64,000 nucleotides of DNA from Echinicola marina (GTDB taxonomy: Bacteria; Bacteroidota; Bacteroidia; Cytophagales; Cyclobacteriaceae): positions 2,601,501-2,665,500 of the forward strand of contig NZ_CP080025.1 of assembly GCF_020463795.1 (NCBI RefSeq). Direction: 5' to 3'. How positions within the stretch are numbered: position 1 is the stretch's first letter; every line of letters starts with the position of its first letter. The translations under genes were made by a program, and so were the position numbers. Positions 1 to 8,459 of the stretch are shown here, in pieces. Below the pieces are notes generated by a model, which saw only the letters and a list, made by a program, of their open reading frames with translations, was not told the DNA's origin and ran no database searches.

Positions 1-72
1 ACTCATGACTTTTCTGTAGGATATATGTTCCCTCCTAAAAAGGTAAAGTTAGTTTCTCCTAGATACTTTTAA
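1..72 (+). CDS. C-terminal end of a PorP/SprF-family type IX secretion membrane protein (partial)
   Basis: The window opens inside a reading frame that runs from base 1 to a TAA at 70-72 and encodes 23 residues ending in SPRYF. The stretch FSVGYMFPPKK looks like the last strand of an outer-membrane beta-barrel. PorP/SprF proteins typically end this way and usually sit just before a TPR/PD40/OmpA gene, which is what follows 12 bases later. The family assignment therefore rests mainly on the neighbour and on the aromatic C-terminal residue. The gene body lies left of the window. Confidence 0.5.
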   Translation, partial: THDFSVGYMFPPKKVKLVSPRYF

Positions 73-84
73 TTGATACAGACG

Positions 85-2055
85 ATGAAAAAAAATATTA
101 TACACTTGTTCTTTTTGTTGCTGTTGGTAAACTCCTGTATTGGTATAAAAAACAAGGAGTTTGTGAAAGGAAATCAGCAATTTGATATGATGAACTATGC
201 TGTAGCGGTAGAACATTATTCAATGGCATGGGATCAGGAGGAATTGCCGGAGACAGCCAGAGGATTGGCAAATTCTTATTACCAGATGAGGGAGTTTGAT
301 TTGGCAGAATCCTGGTATGGTAAATTGGATAGACTGGATGAACTTACCTATGGAGATCGGTTGAATTTTGCGAAAACGCTTATTGCCAATTCAAAATTTG
401 ATGAGGCAAGAAGACAACTCAATGAATATAAAAGGTCTGGCCAAGAGGGCTTAAATATTGAAGAGGCCAGCAAGTTGTTGAGTTTGATCAATGAAGCAAA
501 GGATTTATTAAACGACCCCAAAGATGTCCAAATTAAAAACCTGAAAGAGATTAATTCGAGATATTCTGATTTTTCCGGGTTAATAGAAGGGGATAAGTTG
601 GTTTTTGCCAGTGATAGGCTGGATAGTATGCCTACAAATGCAAAAGTGGATGAATATAATGCATTAAGGAGTGATATCTATGGCTGGACTGGCAATGGCT
701 TCTTAAGGGTATATGAGGCTAAGGGGAACTGGGATGATTTTGAAACGGATAGTATCAAAAGTCTAGAAAAGTACAAAAGTCCCCATCATAGTGGTCCTAT
801 TTATGAGGCAGAAGATTTTATATTTTGGGTGAAAGCAGGAAAGCCTGGAAAAGATATTGATAGGCCGAGTGGAAGTAAAAAAGACTTTACCTTATTCCCA
901 CAGATTTTTTATATGGAAAAAGTGGAGGAAGAATGGACTGAACTGAAGAGTTTGCCATTCAATAGCCCCTATGAATATGGCGTAAGCGATCCTTTTTGGG
1001 ATGAGAAAAGTAAAAAACTATATTTTTCCTCAGGACAGCCTGATGGTACAGGAAATTCAGATATTTATTTTACCAAATATCTTGGAGAGAATAATTGGTC
1101 TACTCCGGTGAATTTGGGAGAAAATGTTAATTCCTCTGGAAATGAAAGGACTCCATATGTCAATGAAAAAGGGGAATTGTTTTTTTCTTCGGATGGAAGA
1201 GGGGGATTAGGTGGTCTGGATGTATATAAATCGGAAAAGGCTGGAAGTTCTTGGGCTAAGGCAGAGAATATGGGGGCGCCGATTAACTCCAGTAGAGATG
1301 ATTTTGCCTTTTATTTCAATAGCGATATTCCTGATAGGGGAGTGCTCAGTTCTGATAGACCTGGCGGCAATGGAATGGATGATATTTATGCATTTATCTT
1401 GGAAGTCAATTCTAAGATATTTCTGAAGGGCGTTGTGATGGATAAAGAAACCATGAAGCCTTTAGAAAATGCCGTGGTGGAACTGATGGATAAAACCACA
1501 GGAACCAACTTTAATTTTGTAACCAATGAGGATGGTGAATATGACTTCGTTCTAGGAGAAGAGACGGTCTATGATATAGAAGGGAAAAAGACGGATTATA
1601 TTTCAGCGGAACTAAAGGGCTTGAGTACTAAAGGGCTGAGACTGTTTGCTGATACTACCATTAGAAAGGACTTGTACCTGGACAAGATTGAGATAGGAAA
1701 GACGATCGAGTTGGAAAATATTTATTACGATTTTGATAAATGGGATATTAGGGATGATGCAGCACTTGAACTGGATAAGCTGGTAAAGATCTTGGATGAT
1801 AACCCAACTATGAAAATTGAGCTTAACTCACATACAGATAGTCGGGGCTCTGATTCCTATAACCAGATTTTATCTGAAAAGCGGGCGCAATCTGCCGTGG
1901 ACTATATCATTTCAAGGGGTGTTTCCAGGGTGAGGATTGAAGCAAAGGGATATGGTGAGTCGAGATTGTTAAATCAGTGTGATGACGGAGTGGAATGTAC
2001 TGACGAAGAACATCAGGACAACCGTAGAACTGAATTTACCATTGTGGATTATTGA
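85..2055 (+). CDS. OmpA-family lipoprotein with TPR, PD40 propeller and carboxypeptidase-regulatory-like domain
   Basis: This is a 656-residue outer-membrane-associated lipoprotein that probably links the cell surface to peptidoglycan. The ATG at 85 is preferred over an upstream TTG at 73 because it gives a clean lipoprotein signal with lipobox LVNSC. In order come TPR-like helices (about 25-140), PD40/WD40-like beta-propeller repeats (about 165-430, with motifs such as KLYFSSG and FFSSDGRGG), a carboxypeptidase-regulatory-like beta-sandwich (about 445-530) and a C-terminal OmpA domain (about 545-655). The OmpA domain contains YYDFDKWDIR and HTDSRGSDSYN with SEKRAQSAVDYI, the peptidoglycan-binding pattern. 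It follows the PorP/SprF-like end by 12 bases, an arrangement common in type IX secretion and gliding loci (PorE/SprF partners). The exact substrate or partner is unknown. Confidence 0.88.
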   Translation: MKKNIIHLFFLLLLVNSCIGIKNKEFVKGNQQFDMMNYAVAVEHYSMAWDQEELPETARGLANSYYQMREFDLAESWYGKLDRLDELTYGDRLNFAKTLIANSKFDEARRQLNEYKRSGQEGLNIEEASKLLSLINEAKDLLNDPKDVQIKNLKEINSRYSDFSGLIEGDKLVFASDRLDSMPTNAKVDEYNALRSDIYGWTGNGFLRVYEAKGNWDDFETDSIKSLEKYKSPHHSGPIYEAEDFIFWVKAGKPGKDIDRPSGSKKDFTLFPQIFYMEKVEEEWTELKSLPFNSPYEYGVSDPFWDEKSKKLYFSSGQPDGTGNSDIYFTKYLGENNWSTPVNLGENVNSSGNERTPYVNEKGELFFSSDGRGGLGGLDVYKSEKAGSSWAKAENMGAPINSSRDDFAFYFNSDIPDRGVLSSDRPGGNGMDDIYAFILEVNSKIFLKGVVMDKETMKPLENAVVELMDKTTGTNFNFVTNEDGEYDFVLGEETVYDIEGKKTDYISAELKGLSTKGLRLFADTTIRKDLYLDKIEIGKTIELENIYYDFDKWDIRDDAALELDKLVKILDDNPTMKIELNSHTDSRGSDSYNQILSEKRAQSAVDYIISRGVSRVRIEAKGYGESRLLNQCDDGVECTDEEHQDNRRTEFTIVDY

Positions 2056-2096
2056 TTTATTACCAATTGCCAGTTTGTTGATTTTTTCTGGTCAGT

Positions 2097-4436
2097 ATGA
2101 AAGGATTCAAATTTAGTGTTTTAAAGAGCCATGGCACCTTCAAGGTGTCATTGGCTTTTTTTGTTTTTATTTCATTTAACGCATTTTCACGGAGTAGTGA
2201 TGGTAAAATATATGCAGAGAATCTTGAAAATTATAGTCCAGATATTGTTTATGGAGGTCTTGAATGTTTATTTACATCATGTGTGAAAGAGGTTGTTGAA
2301 AACCCTTCAAATACTTTAGAAGATAATGGTAGTTTTTCAACACTATACAGTAGTCCTGGATTATTAGGTTTAGGGGGATATAATGGTTTTATTGAAATTG
2401 GCTTTGATGATATAGTTCCAGCAAATACCCCGACCTACATACGTGTTGATGGAGATCAAAATCTTTTTCAAGCTTTATTAGCAGGTACGTTGGGGGATTT
2501 ACTTTCTGATGTATTAGGGGCCGTTTTAGGTATGCAAATCATTCAAGTGATAGCTTATGATGAGAGTGGAAATGTGGTATTAGATGAGAATTCAAATGGT
2601 GGATTATCTAGTGGGGAAATGAAAGTGGTGATGGATGAAAATGGCGAATTTTATTTCCGGATTGTTCCGCAATCCCCCTATAAGTCAATTAGAATTGCAA
2701 ACAAGTCATCAGCCTTGGTGAGTTTAGAAACAGAATTTACATTGGATGTTTATCATGCCTTTCATTTTGATCCCTTATGTAATTATTTGCCAGAATTTGT
2801 GTCCTATGATGGCGATGGGATAAGCTTGGATGCATTGGGTTTGGGAGGAGGGACGGTGAGTGCTCCACAAAACTCGATAGATGGAGATGCAGCAACAAGC
2901 TCCTCTCTTAGTACAGGTTTAGCAGGAGTTGCAGGTAGTATGAGTCAACTTTTTTATTTCTCCAATATTTCTGATCAGTCCGATGAAGTAATGGTAACCA
3001 TAAGTGGAGATCCTACATTGCTTAACCTTGAGCTTTTTAGTAATTTATCATTTATAGCTTATGATGGAGATACTGAAGTTTATAATGAGGATTTAGGAGC
3101 TTTGGCTGATGAGTTGTTAGGATTATTAAAATTAGATCTGTTAGGTCTTTTGATGGATGGAGAGCAAGTGACTTTTCCAATTAGCCCCGATTTACCTTTT
3201 GACAGATTCGAAATAAAAGTGAATTCCTTATTAGATGTTGATGTGTTTGAAGCACTAAATATCCACGAAGTTGAAAGAACTATTGGGATGCCTTCCTTTG
3301 AAGCTTCGGCTTCGGGAAATGAATATGCTATATGTGAGGGAGAGAGTTTGTCAATATCCCCGTCAAGTTATACCGGTACGGGTTTGAAGTGGTATGATGA
3401 AGCAGGAAATTACATTGGAACAGGGGAGAGCCTGAATTTGAATTCCGTAAATTCAGATGAGACTTATTATGTGGCATCCTCTGATAACTGTGATGGTACG
3501 ATGATGGAATCTGCCAGAGTAGCAGTTAAAGTAGATGCACTGAAAGTGCCTCAGTTAGAGGATTATCAGGCACTACCAAGTGTAGCGGAATATGGTGAAG
3601 GTGAAAAAGTAGTTTTAGAACCATTTTTGGAGTTAGATGCAGATATAGAAAACCCTGAGTTTTATTGGTCATTTAGTCCTGATGGAGATCCGGAAATAGT
3701 AGGTGAAGAGATCATTGATAAAGGGGATCATGATGTTACTTATCGAGTATTACCGAATGGTGATATGGAAATTGAGGGCCTGGTGGCTGATGAGGAAATC
3801 GATGAAGTTTATTTAATTCTTCAAAATGGAGAGACAGGTTGTAAAAGTGTTCAAGCAGTCGAACAGGTATTCAAGATATTGCCTTTGACTTGGGGTAGTT
3901 TCCTTGCGAAAGAAAAGGAAAGTGGGATTGAACTTAATTGGTTCGTTGGATTAGATAGGGGTGTGGACAAATTTATTGTACAGAGGTCTTTTACAGGTGT
4001 TGAGTGGATGATTTTGGGTGAAATTAATTATGAAAACAGTGTATTGGGTGAAGGAAGCTTTGATTTTGATGATGACAATCCTGCAGTAGGGAATAATTAT
4101 TATAGGGTAATAGCAGTAGATATAGAAGGTGAAATGGAATATTCCAAAGTTATTAGAGCTGAGTTCCAGCAGGCTTTCTATCATTCGTTCTCGATTTCAC
4201 CTAATCCAGTTTATGAAAAACCCAAACTTTATAATAGAACAGGTAATCTATATAATGATTTAATACTAAAAGCTTTTGACAGAAACGGTATTGTGGTGTA
4301 TCATACTGCGATAGATGAAGTTGCCCCATGGTCTCACATTACTTTGGACGACAATATTAAGCTTCAGCCTGGTGTCTATGTATATTGCTTATTTATGAAA
4401 GGAGAAATCATTTCAAGATCTAAAGTGATATGGTGA
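2097..4436 (+). CDS. Large secreted protein with Ig-like region and T9SS C-terminal sorting domain
   Basis: This 779-residue exported protein has no recognised enzymatic domain. The N-terminus has a basic start and a hydrophobic stretch (SLAFFVFISFNAFS) as signal peptide. Residues about 400-480 (ICEGESLSISPSS...WYDEAGNYIG...YYVAS) resemble the Ig-like modules found in Bacteroidota adhesins. The last 80 residues (SISPNPV ... LQPGVYVY ... SRSKVIW) fit a type A T9SS sorting domain, so the protein is probably moved across the outer membrane and anchored or released. It lies 41 bases after the OmpA gene. A terminator-like hairpin lies inside its signal-peptide codons (listed separately). If that hairpin forced a downstream start, GTG at 2145 is an in-frame alternative. 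Probable role: surface adhesin or matrix protein, inferred only. Confidence 0.8.
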   Translation: MKGFKFSVLKSHGTFKVSLAFFVFISFNAFSRSSDGKIYAENLENYSPDIVYGGLECLFTSCVKEVVENPSNTLEDNGSFSTLYSSPGLLGLGGYNGFIEIGFDDIVPANTPTYIRVDGDQNLFQALLAGTLGDLLSDVLGAVLGMQIIQVIAYDESGNVVLDENSNGGLSSGEMKVVMDENGEFYFRIVPQSPYKSIRIANKSSALVSLETEFTLDVYHAFHFDPLCNYLPEFVSYDGDGISLDALGLGGGTVSAPQNSIDGDAATSSSLSTGLAGVAGSMSQLFYFSNISDQSDEVMVTISGDPTLLNLELFSNLSFIAYDGDTEVYNEDLGALADELLGLLKLDLLGLLMDGEQVTFPISPDLPFDRFEIKVNSLLDVDVFEALNIHEVERTIGMPSFEASASGNEYAICEGESLSISPSSYTGTGLKWYDEAGNYIGTGESLNLNSVNSDETYYVASSDNCDGTMMESARVAVKVDALKVPQLEDYQALPSVAEYGEGEKVVLEPFLELDADIENPEFYWSFSPDGDPEIVGEEIIDKGDHDVTYRVLPNGDMEIEGLVADEEIDEVYLILQNGETGCKSVQAVEQVFKILPLTWGSFLAKEKESGIELNWFVGLDRGVDKFIVQRSFTGVEWMILGEINYENSVLGEGSFDFDDDNPAVGNNYYRVIAVDIEGEMEYSKVIRAEFQQAFYHSFSISPNPVYEKPKLYNRTGNLYNDLILKAFDRNGIVVYHTAIDEVAPWSHITLDDNIKLQPGVYVYCLFMKGEIISRSKVIW
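2127..2169 (+). terminator. Terminator-like hairpin inside the signal-peptide codons of the T9SS substrate gene
   Basis: AGCCA (2127-2131) pairs with TGGCT (2152-2156), T2151 is bulged, and TGGCACCT (2132-2139) pairs with AGGTGTCA (2143-2150) with one G-U pair. The loop is three bases. A run of T with one G follows (2156-2169). This is a canonical intrinsic terminator shape 72 bases after the OmpA stop codon. It would end the upstream operon or attenuate the downstream gene, whose codons it overlaps. Confidence 0.65.
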
Positions 4437-4521
4437 TTTGATTGAGACCTCCAATAGAATAACTACATAGTGGGCTGGATAAGCAAACACCAGTATTTCA
4501 TTGATTGATTTTTTTAAATAC

Positions 4522-5262
4522 TTATCTCGTTACTTGATTTAAGCGGGATAAGATATTCTGGTAATAATTTCTTCCGACAGGAATGTTTTGTCCCTTAATG
4601 ATTATTTCCTTTGAATTTAATGCTTCAATTTTGTCTAAGTTAACGATATAAGCCTTGTTGACCTTGCAAAAAAGTACAGAAGGAAGCTTATTGATTACCT
4701 CCTTGATCAAATTTCTTAGGGTGTATATGGTGTGATCTTCAGTACAAATATGGGTATATGAGCCATCTGCTTTGATCCAATCAATTTCCTGTATATTCAC
4801 CTTTTTTAAATAGCCTTTGTCCCTAATGAAAATAGATCCCTTGATGATCCTGTCCTGAAAAATGAGTTCAGAAACTTTGTTATGGGATTTAGTTTCAAAA
4901 TTGCTAATTGCCAACTCTAGAGATGTACAAAGCATTTCTTTACTAAAAGGCTTTAATATATAACCATCAGGGGAAACCGTCTTTACTTTTTCAATGGTTT
5001 CCTTATCAGATGCAGAAGTGAAAAATATTACTGGTATATTGAATTTTTCACGAATATTATGAGCAATATCGATGCCGTTCGTTTCCCCGTTTAGATGAAT
5101 GTCCAAAAGGATGGCATTTGGAGCATTTTCATAGAGGACTTCCTCAATTCTATGCTCAGAATCCAAGATTTCGCAAACTTCATAACCTTCAGATTCTAAT
5201 AGGTCTTTGGTGTTATCCGCTAGTTCAAAATTGTCTTCGACGATCAGTATTTGTTTCTTCAT
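4522..5262 (-). CDS. LytTR-family response regulator
   Basis: This 246-residue cytoplasmic transcription regulator has an N-terminal receiver domain (about 1-120) with acidic VEDN, the phospho-acceptor Asp in LLDIHLNG and the Lys in KPFS. The C-terminal LytTR DNA-binding domain (about 145-240) contains the typical pattern IDWIKADGSYTHI, TLRNLIKEV, CKVNKAYIVNLDKI and IPVGRNYY. No kinase gene adjoins it on its own strand. The PAS histidine kinase at 5782 is divergent, 519 bases away, and could be its partner, though hybrid or distant kinases are equally possible. It converges with the T9SS substrate gene without a clear terminator between them. Confidence 0.93.
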   Translation of the reverse strand: MKKQILIVEDNFELADNTKDLLESEGYEVCEILDSEHRIEEVLYENAPNAILLDIHLNGETNGIDIAHNIREKFNIPVIFFTSASDKETIEKVKTVSPDGYILKPFSKEMLCTSLELAISNFETKSHNKVSELIFQDRIIKGSIFIRDKGYLKKVNIQEIDWIKADGSYTHICTEDHTIYTLRNLIKEVINKLPSVLFCKVNKAYIVNLDKIEALNSKEIIIKGQNIPVGRNYYQNILSRLNQVTR

Positions 5263-5781
5263 AATATTAATAAGCCATATGAGATCCTAAGTAAAAAATA
5301 TCTTAATCAATTATCAAAAGGAATGGTTGTCATGATAAGATATTGCCTTGATTATTGGGGTTTATAGGACAAAGATGCATATTAATTTATTTTTTGAATA
5401 TTTACAACTTGAATAGTTTTTATAGTTAATTTTAAATAAACCAAGTAAAACCTACTTGATGAGATTCCATGTATTTGCAAATATTTTATGGATTTATATA
5501 GAAATGTCAAATTTCTGTATTTAAAAACCCCTATTTAAGCTGAGTTTTTAAAAAATCCTTAGATTTGTAGTCTAAAAGGTTTATTATGTAATCTTTCTGT
5601 AGTATATGATATAATTATTTGATTATTGGTGATTTATTAAATAACCATAATGGTTATATTGGGATGGGGAGTGAAGAGATTTTTAATTACAGAAAGTATG
5701 GCTAAAAAGTACTTAGATTTTATAGTCCCAAACGTGTTGTATGGAGTCCTACTAATAGGAAATTGTTAAGATGGGCTGGTA
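5263..5781. other. Intergenic region between divergent regulator genes, AT-rich, no gene seen
   Basis: These 519 bases separate the LytTR regulator (minus) from the histidine kinase (plus). All frames are broken and no RNA gene was recognised. TAGATTTG at 5560-5567 fits the Bacteroidota -7 element TAnnTTTG on the plus strand, but no convincing TTG element lies 17-23 bases upstream, so it is only a weak promoter candidate for the kinase, with a long leader of about 200 bases. Confidence 0.4.
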
Positions 5782-7425
5782 ATGGTTAATTATTGCTTTC
5801 ATAGCACGTCCACTTTAGAATGGCAAGATAAAATTTTATATAAATTGACTAACAATTATTTTGAGTTAAATTATTTTCAACAAATTTTCAAGGAGCAAGA
5901 AAGGTTCTTGGAAAATGGAAGTATTCAAGATTCTTTTCAAAATGTTTTGGGTTTAGTGAAAAAGGCTAGTGACTCAAGCTTTGCTGGATCAATCCTATTT
6001 GATGCTGATGTAAAAGAAGAACGCTTGAGTTATTTTTCTAATGGCAATGATCATTCAATTACTTTATGGAGGGGAATTATTGAAAATCTAAGTCCTGAAA
6101 ATGAAGTGGAGGGTTTGGTTTTAGACAAAGTAATTCATGACCAAGATAGTACATCTAAAGAGAGTGATTATGGTTTTATTTCCATTGAAGTCAAAAAAGG
6201 ATTACAGCTGATCCTTGTCTTGATAGAGCCAAAGTGTACTGATTTTGAAAAACTGGAATATTATATAACGATTGCCCTTAACTGCTTGAAGCTGATTTTG
6301 CTGTCTATTGATGATTTGAAGACCTTGCCCAATGGGCATTCTGACAAAAAATATTCTTTTGAAGATTTCTTGGGAGGTTCTACAGATATTATCTGTGTTT
6401 ATGATAAAAACTTTAAGCCAATTTATAGCTCCTCTTCATTTAAGGAAAAACTAGGTTTTTGTCCCGATGCCAGTAATAAGAAACTGTTTTTGAATAAGTT
6501 TTTTAATGGCCAGAAAAACAATATATATTCTACTATTGATCAAAATAAAAGAGGGCGGTTCGAATTTGAGAGTATCTCAGGAGAGAAACTATGGTTTGAT
6601 ACTGTTCTTAGTCCGATAAAGAGTGAGAAGGGAGAGGTCGAAGCTTTTTTAGCCGTATCCAGAGATGTTTCCAACGAGGAAAAGTTAAAGTCTAACCAGA
6701 AGTTTGAACTACAAAAAGAAAAGGAATTGAATAGCTTAAAGTCACAATTTATTTCAATTACTTCCCATGAATTTAAAACGCCACTTTCTACGATTAAATC
6801 CAGTGTTGAAATTTGCAAAATTGAACTGGAAAGAAATTTAGACACTATTCCGTCCAGAGAGAAATTCACTAAGCATTTTAAAAGGATCAATAGTGAAGCA
6901 GATAGAATGAATACGCTACTTAATAACTTGCTGAATTTGGAAAAAATTAATCAAGGAGGAATTCACATAAAGCGCAAGAAGAAATATGTTAATAATTACC
7001 TGGTTTCGGTACTTGAGAATTATTTGGATCAAGAGCTTGTTTTTTTAGATACCGATTTGCCAGAGGATTTTCAGATCGTAATAGATGGGGATTTGGTAAG
7101 ACAGTCCTTATTGAATTTAGTGGATAATGCCCTGAAGTATGGCAGCAGGGACTTGAAACCAGTGGTTAAGACCTATTTAAAGGATGATGAATTGAACCTA
7201 TGTGTGCAGGATTTTGGTGAAGGTATTTCGGACGAAGACAAGAAAAATCTGTTTAAGCCTTTTTATAGAGCTTCCAATTCACATAAATATGAAAAAGGGT
7301 CCGGTTTGGGCTTGAAGATTACCAGAGAGTTTGTTGAATTGCAAGGAGGAAAAGTATCTTTTGAATCTGAACTGGGCAAAGGTTCCACCTTTATCATCCA
7401 CCTTCCATTATCCGAGAAGGATTGA
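5782..7425 (+). CDS. PAS-domain sensor histidine kinase
   Basis: This 547-residue kinase has no clear membrane segment, so it is probably a cytoplasmic or peripheral sensor. Residues about 20-180 look like a GAF-like sensor region. Residues about 195-300 form a PAS domain (ICVYDKNFKPIYSSSSF through FLAVSRDVS). A short coiled coil leads into HisKA with the H-box SHEFKTPL, the phospho-acceptor His. The HATPase domain follows with N-box DNALKYG, G1 DFGEGIS, F-box LFKPFYRA and G2 GSGLGLKI. All catalytic boxes are intact. It has no receiver domain, so it needs a separate response regulator. The divergent LytTR protein at 4522-5262 is the nearest candidate. The DUF1080 gene follows 93 bases downstream. 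Confidence 0.92.
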   Translation: MVNYCFHSTSTLEWQDKILYKLTNNYFELNYFQQIFKEQERFLENGSIQDSFQNVLGLVKKASDSSFAGSILFDADVKEERLSYFSNGNDHSITLWRGIIENLSPENEVEGLVLDKVIHDQDSTSKESDYGFISIEVKKGLQLILVLIEPKCTDFEKLEYYITIALNCLKLILLSIDDLKTLPNGHSDKKYSFEDFLGGSTDIICVYDKNFKPIYSSSSFKEKLGFCPDASNKKLFLNKFFNGQKNNIYSTIDQNKRGRFEFESISGEKLWFDTVLSPIKSEKGEVEAFLAVSRDVSNEEKLKSNQKFELQKEKELNSLKSQFISITSHEFKTPLSTIKSSVEICKIELERNLDTIPSREKFTKHFKRINSEADRMNTLLNNLLNLEKINQGGIHIKRKKKYVNNYLVSVLENYLDQELVFLDTDLPEDFQIVIDGDLVRQSLLNLVDNALKYGSRDLKPVVKTYLKDDELNLCVQDFGEGISDEDKKNLFKPFYRASNSHKYEKGSGLGLKITREFVELQGGKVSFESELGKGSTFIIHLPLSEKD

Positions 7426-7518
7426 AGGAATTTTAATTCTATTTTGTACTTTAGTCAAGTTTTGCTGATAAAATTCATTTTATTTCTTTTTTGGAAAGAA
7501 TCATTTAAAAATACATCT

Positions 7519-8394
7519 ATGAGGAAATTTGTTTTGCCCAGTGTTTTGATGGGCTTGGTTATGTCCTTAGTTGCTTGTTCAGGTAATAAGGAAGAGCATA
7601 TTACAGCAGAAAGAGTTGATCAGGAATGGCAGCGCCTTTTCAATGGAGAGAGTTTTGATAAGTGGAGGATTAAAATCGCTAAACATGAACTGGATGAAAA
7701 CTATGCCAATACCTTTCGCATCGAAGATGGAATGATGAAAGTCCGTTATGATGAATATGACGATTTTAATTATCAATATGGGCATATCTTTTATGACCAG
7801 CCCTTCTCGGCCTATTTATTGCATTTAGAATATAGGTTTGTAGGCGAACAGGCCCCAGGTGGTGAGGGTTGGGCATTCAGAAATAGTGGTGCCATGCTAC
7901 ACGGACAGGATCCAAGAACTATGGGACGTGATCAGAACTTCCCTATTTCTATCGAGGGACAGCTGCTTGGTGGTGATGGTACCCATGATCGTACGACCAG
8001 TAACCTATGCACTCCGGGGACAAATGTAGTGATGGATGATGAACTCTTTACGCCACATTGTGTGAGTTCATCCTCTAAAACCTATCATGGAGAACAATGG
8101 GTTTCAGCAGACTTTTTGGTACTCGGAGATTCCATTGTTCATCATATTGTAGAGGGTGACACGGTATTGACTTATTTTGATCCACAGATAGGTGGTGGAA
8201 ATGTAGATAATTTTGACCCTACTGTTAAGAAAGATGGTCAATTGATCAAGGAAGGTTTTATATCCCTTCAAAGTGAGAGTCATCCCATAGATTTCAGAAC
8301 AGTGGAATTATTTGATTTGGCTCCATATATGAATGATCAGGCGAAGTTAGAAGAGGTGCTAGGTTTGCTCAAAACCAGAAAAACACATAAATAG
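7519..8394 (+). CDS. DUF1080 lipoprotein (3-keto-disaccharide hydrolase family)
   Basis: This is a 291-residue lipoprotein: signal peptide MRKFVLPSVLMGLVMSLVAC with lipobox SLVAC, starting at ATG 7519 rather than at an in-frame upstream position that lacks a signal. The rest is one DUF1080 (PF06439) concanavalin-like sandwich, beginning LFNGESFDKW and containing the family-typical block around EGWAFRNSGAMLHGQDP. Family members hydrolyse 3-keto-glycosides or bind glycans, and are usually paired with GMC/Gfo-type oxidoreductases, which are absent here. It converges with the GH20 gene across a shared bidirectional terminator. Its role in the nearby polysaccharide cluster is inferred from position. 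Confidence 0.82.
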   Translation: MRKFVLPSVLMGLVMSLVACSGNKEEHITAERVDQEWQRLFNGESFDKWRIKIAKHELDENYANTFRIEDGMMKVRYDEYDDFNYQYGHIFYDQPFSAYLLHLEYRFVGEQAPGGEGWAFRNSGAMLHGQDPRTMGRDQNFPISIEGQLLGGDGTHDRTTSNLCTPGTNVVMDDELFTPHCVSSSSKTYHGEQWVSADFLVLGDSIVHHIVEGDTVLTYFDPQIGGGNVDNFDPTVKKDGQLIKEGFISLQSESHPIDFRTVELFDLAPYMNDQAKLEEVLGLLKTRKTHK

Positions 8395-8403
8395 TATAAG
8401 TCA

Positions 8404-8442
8404 AAAAGGCTAAGCAATGATTCCGCTTAGCCTTTTGTTTTT
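8404..8442. terminator. Bidirectional intrinsic terminator
   Basis: AAAAGGCTAAGC (8404-8415) pairs perfectly with GCTTAGCCTTTT (8425-8436) around a nine-base loop, followed by a T-rich tract to 8442. A-rich sequence precedes the left arm, so it can serve both the DUF1080 gene and the convergent GH20 gene. Confidence 0.9.
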
Positions 8443-8459
8443 AAGGAACACTGTAAATA

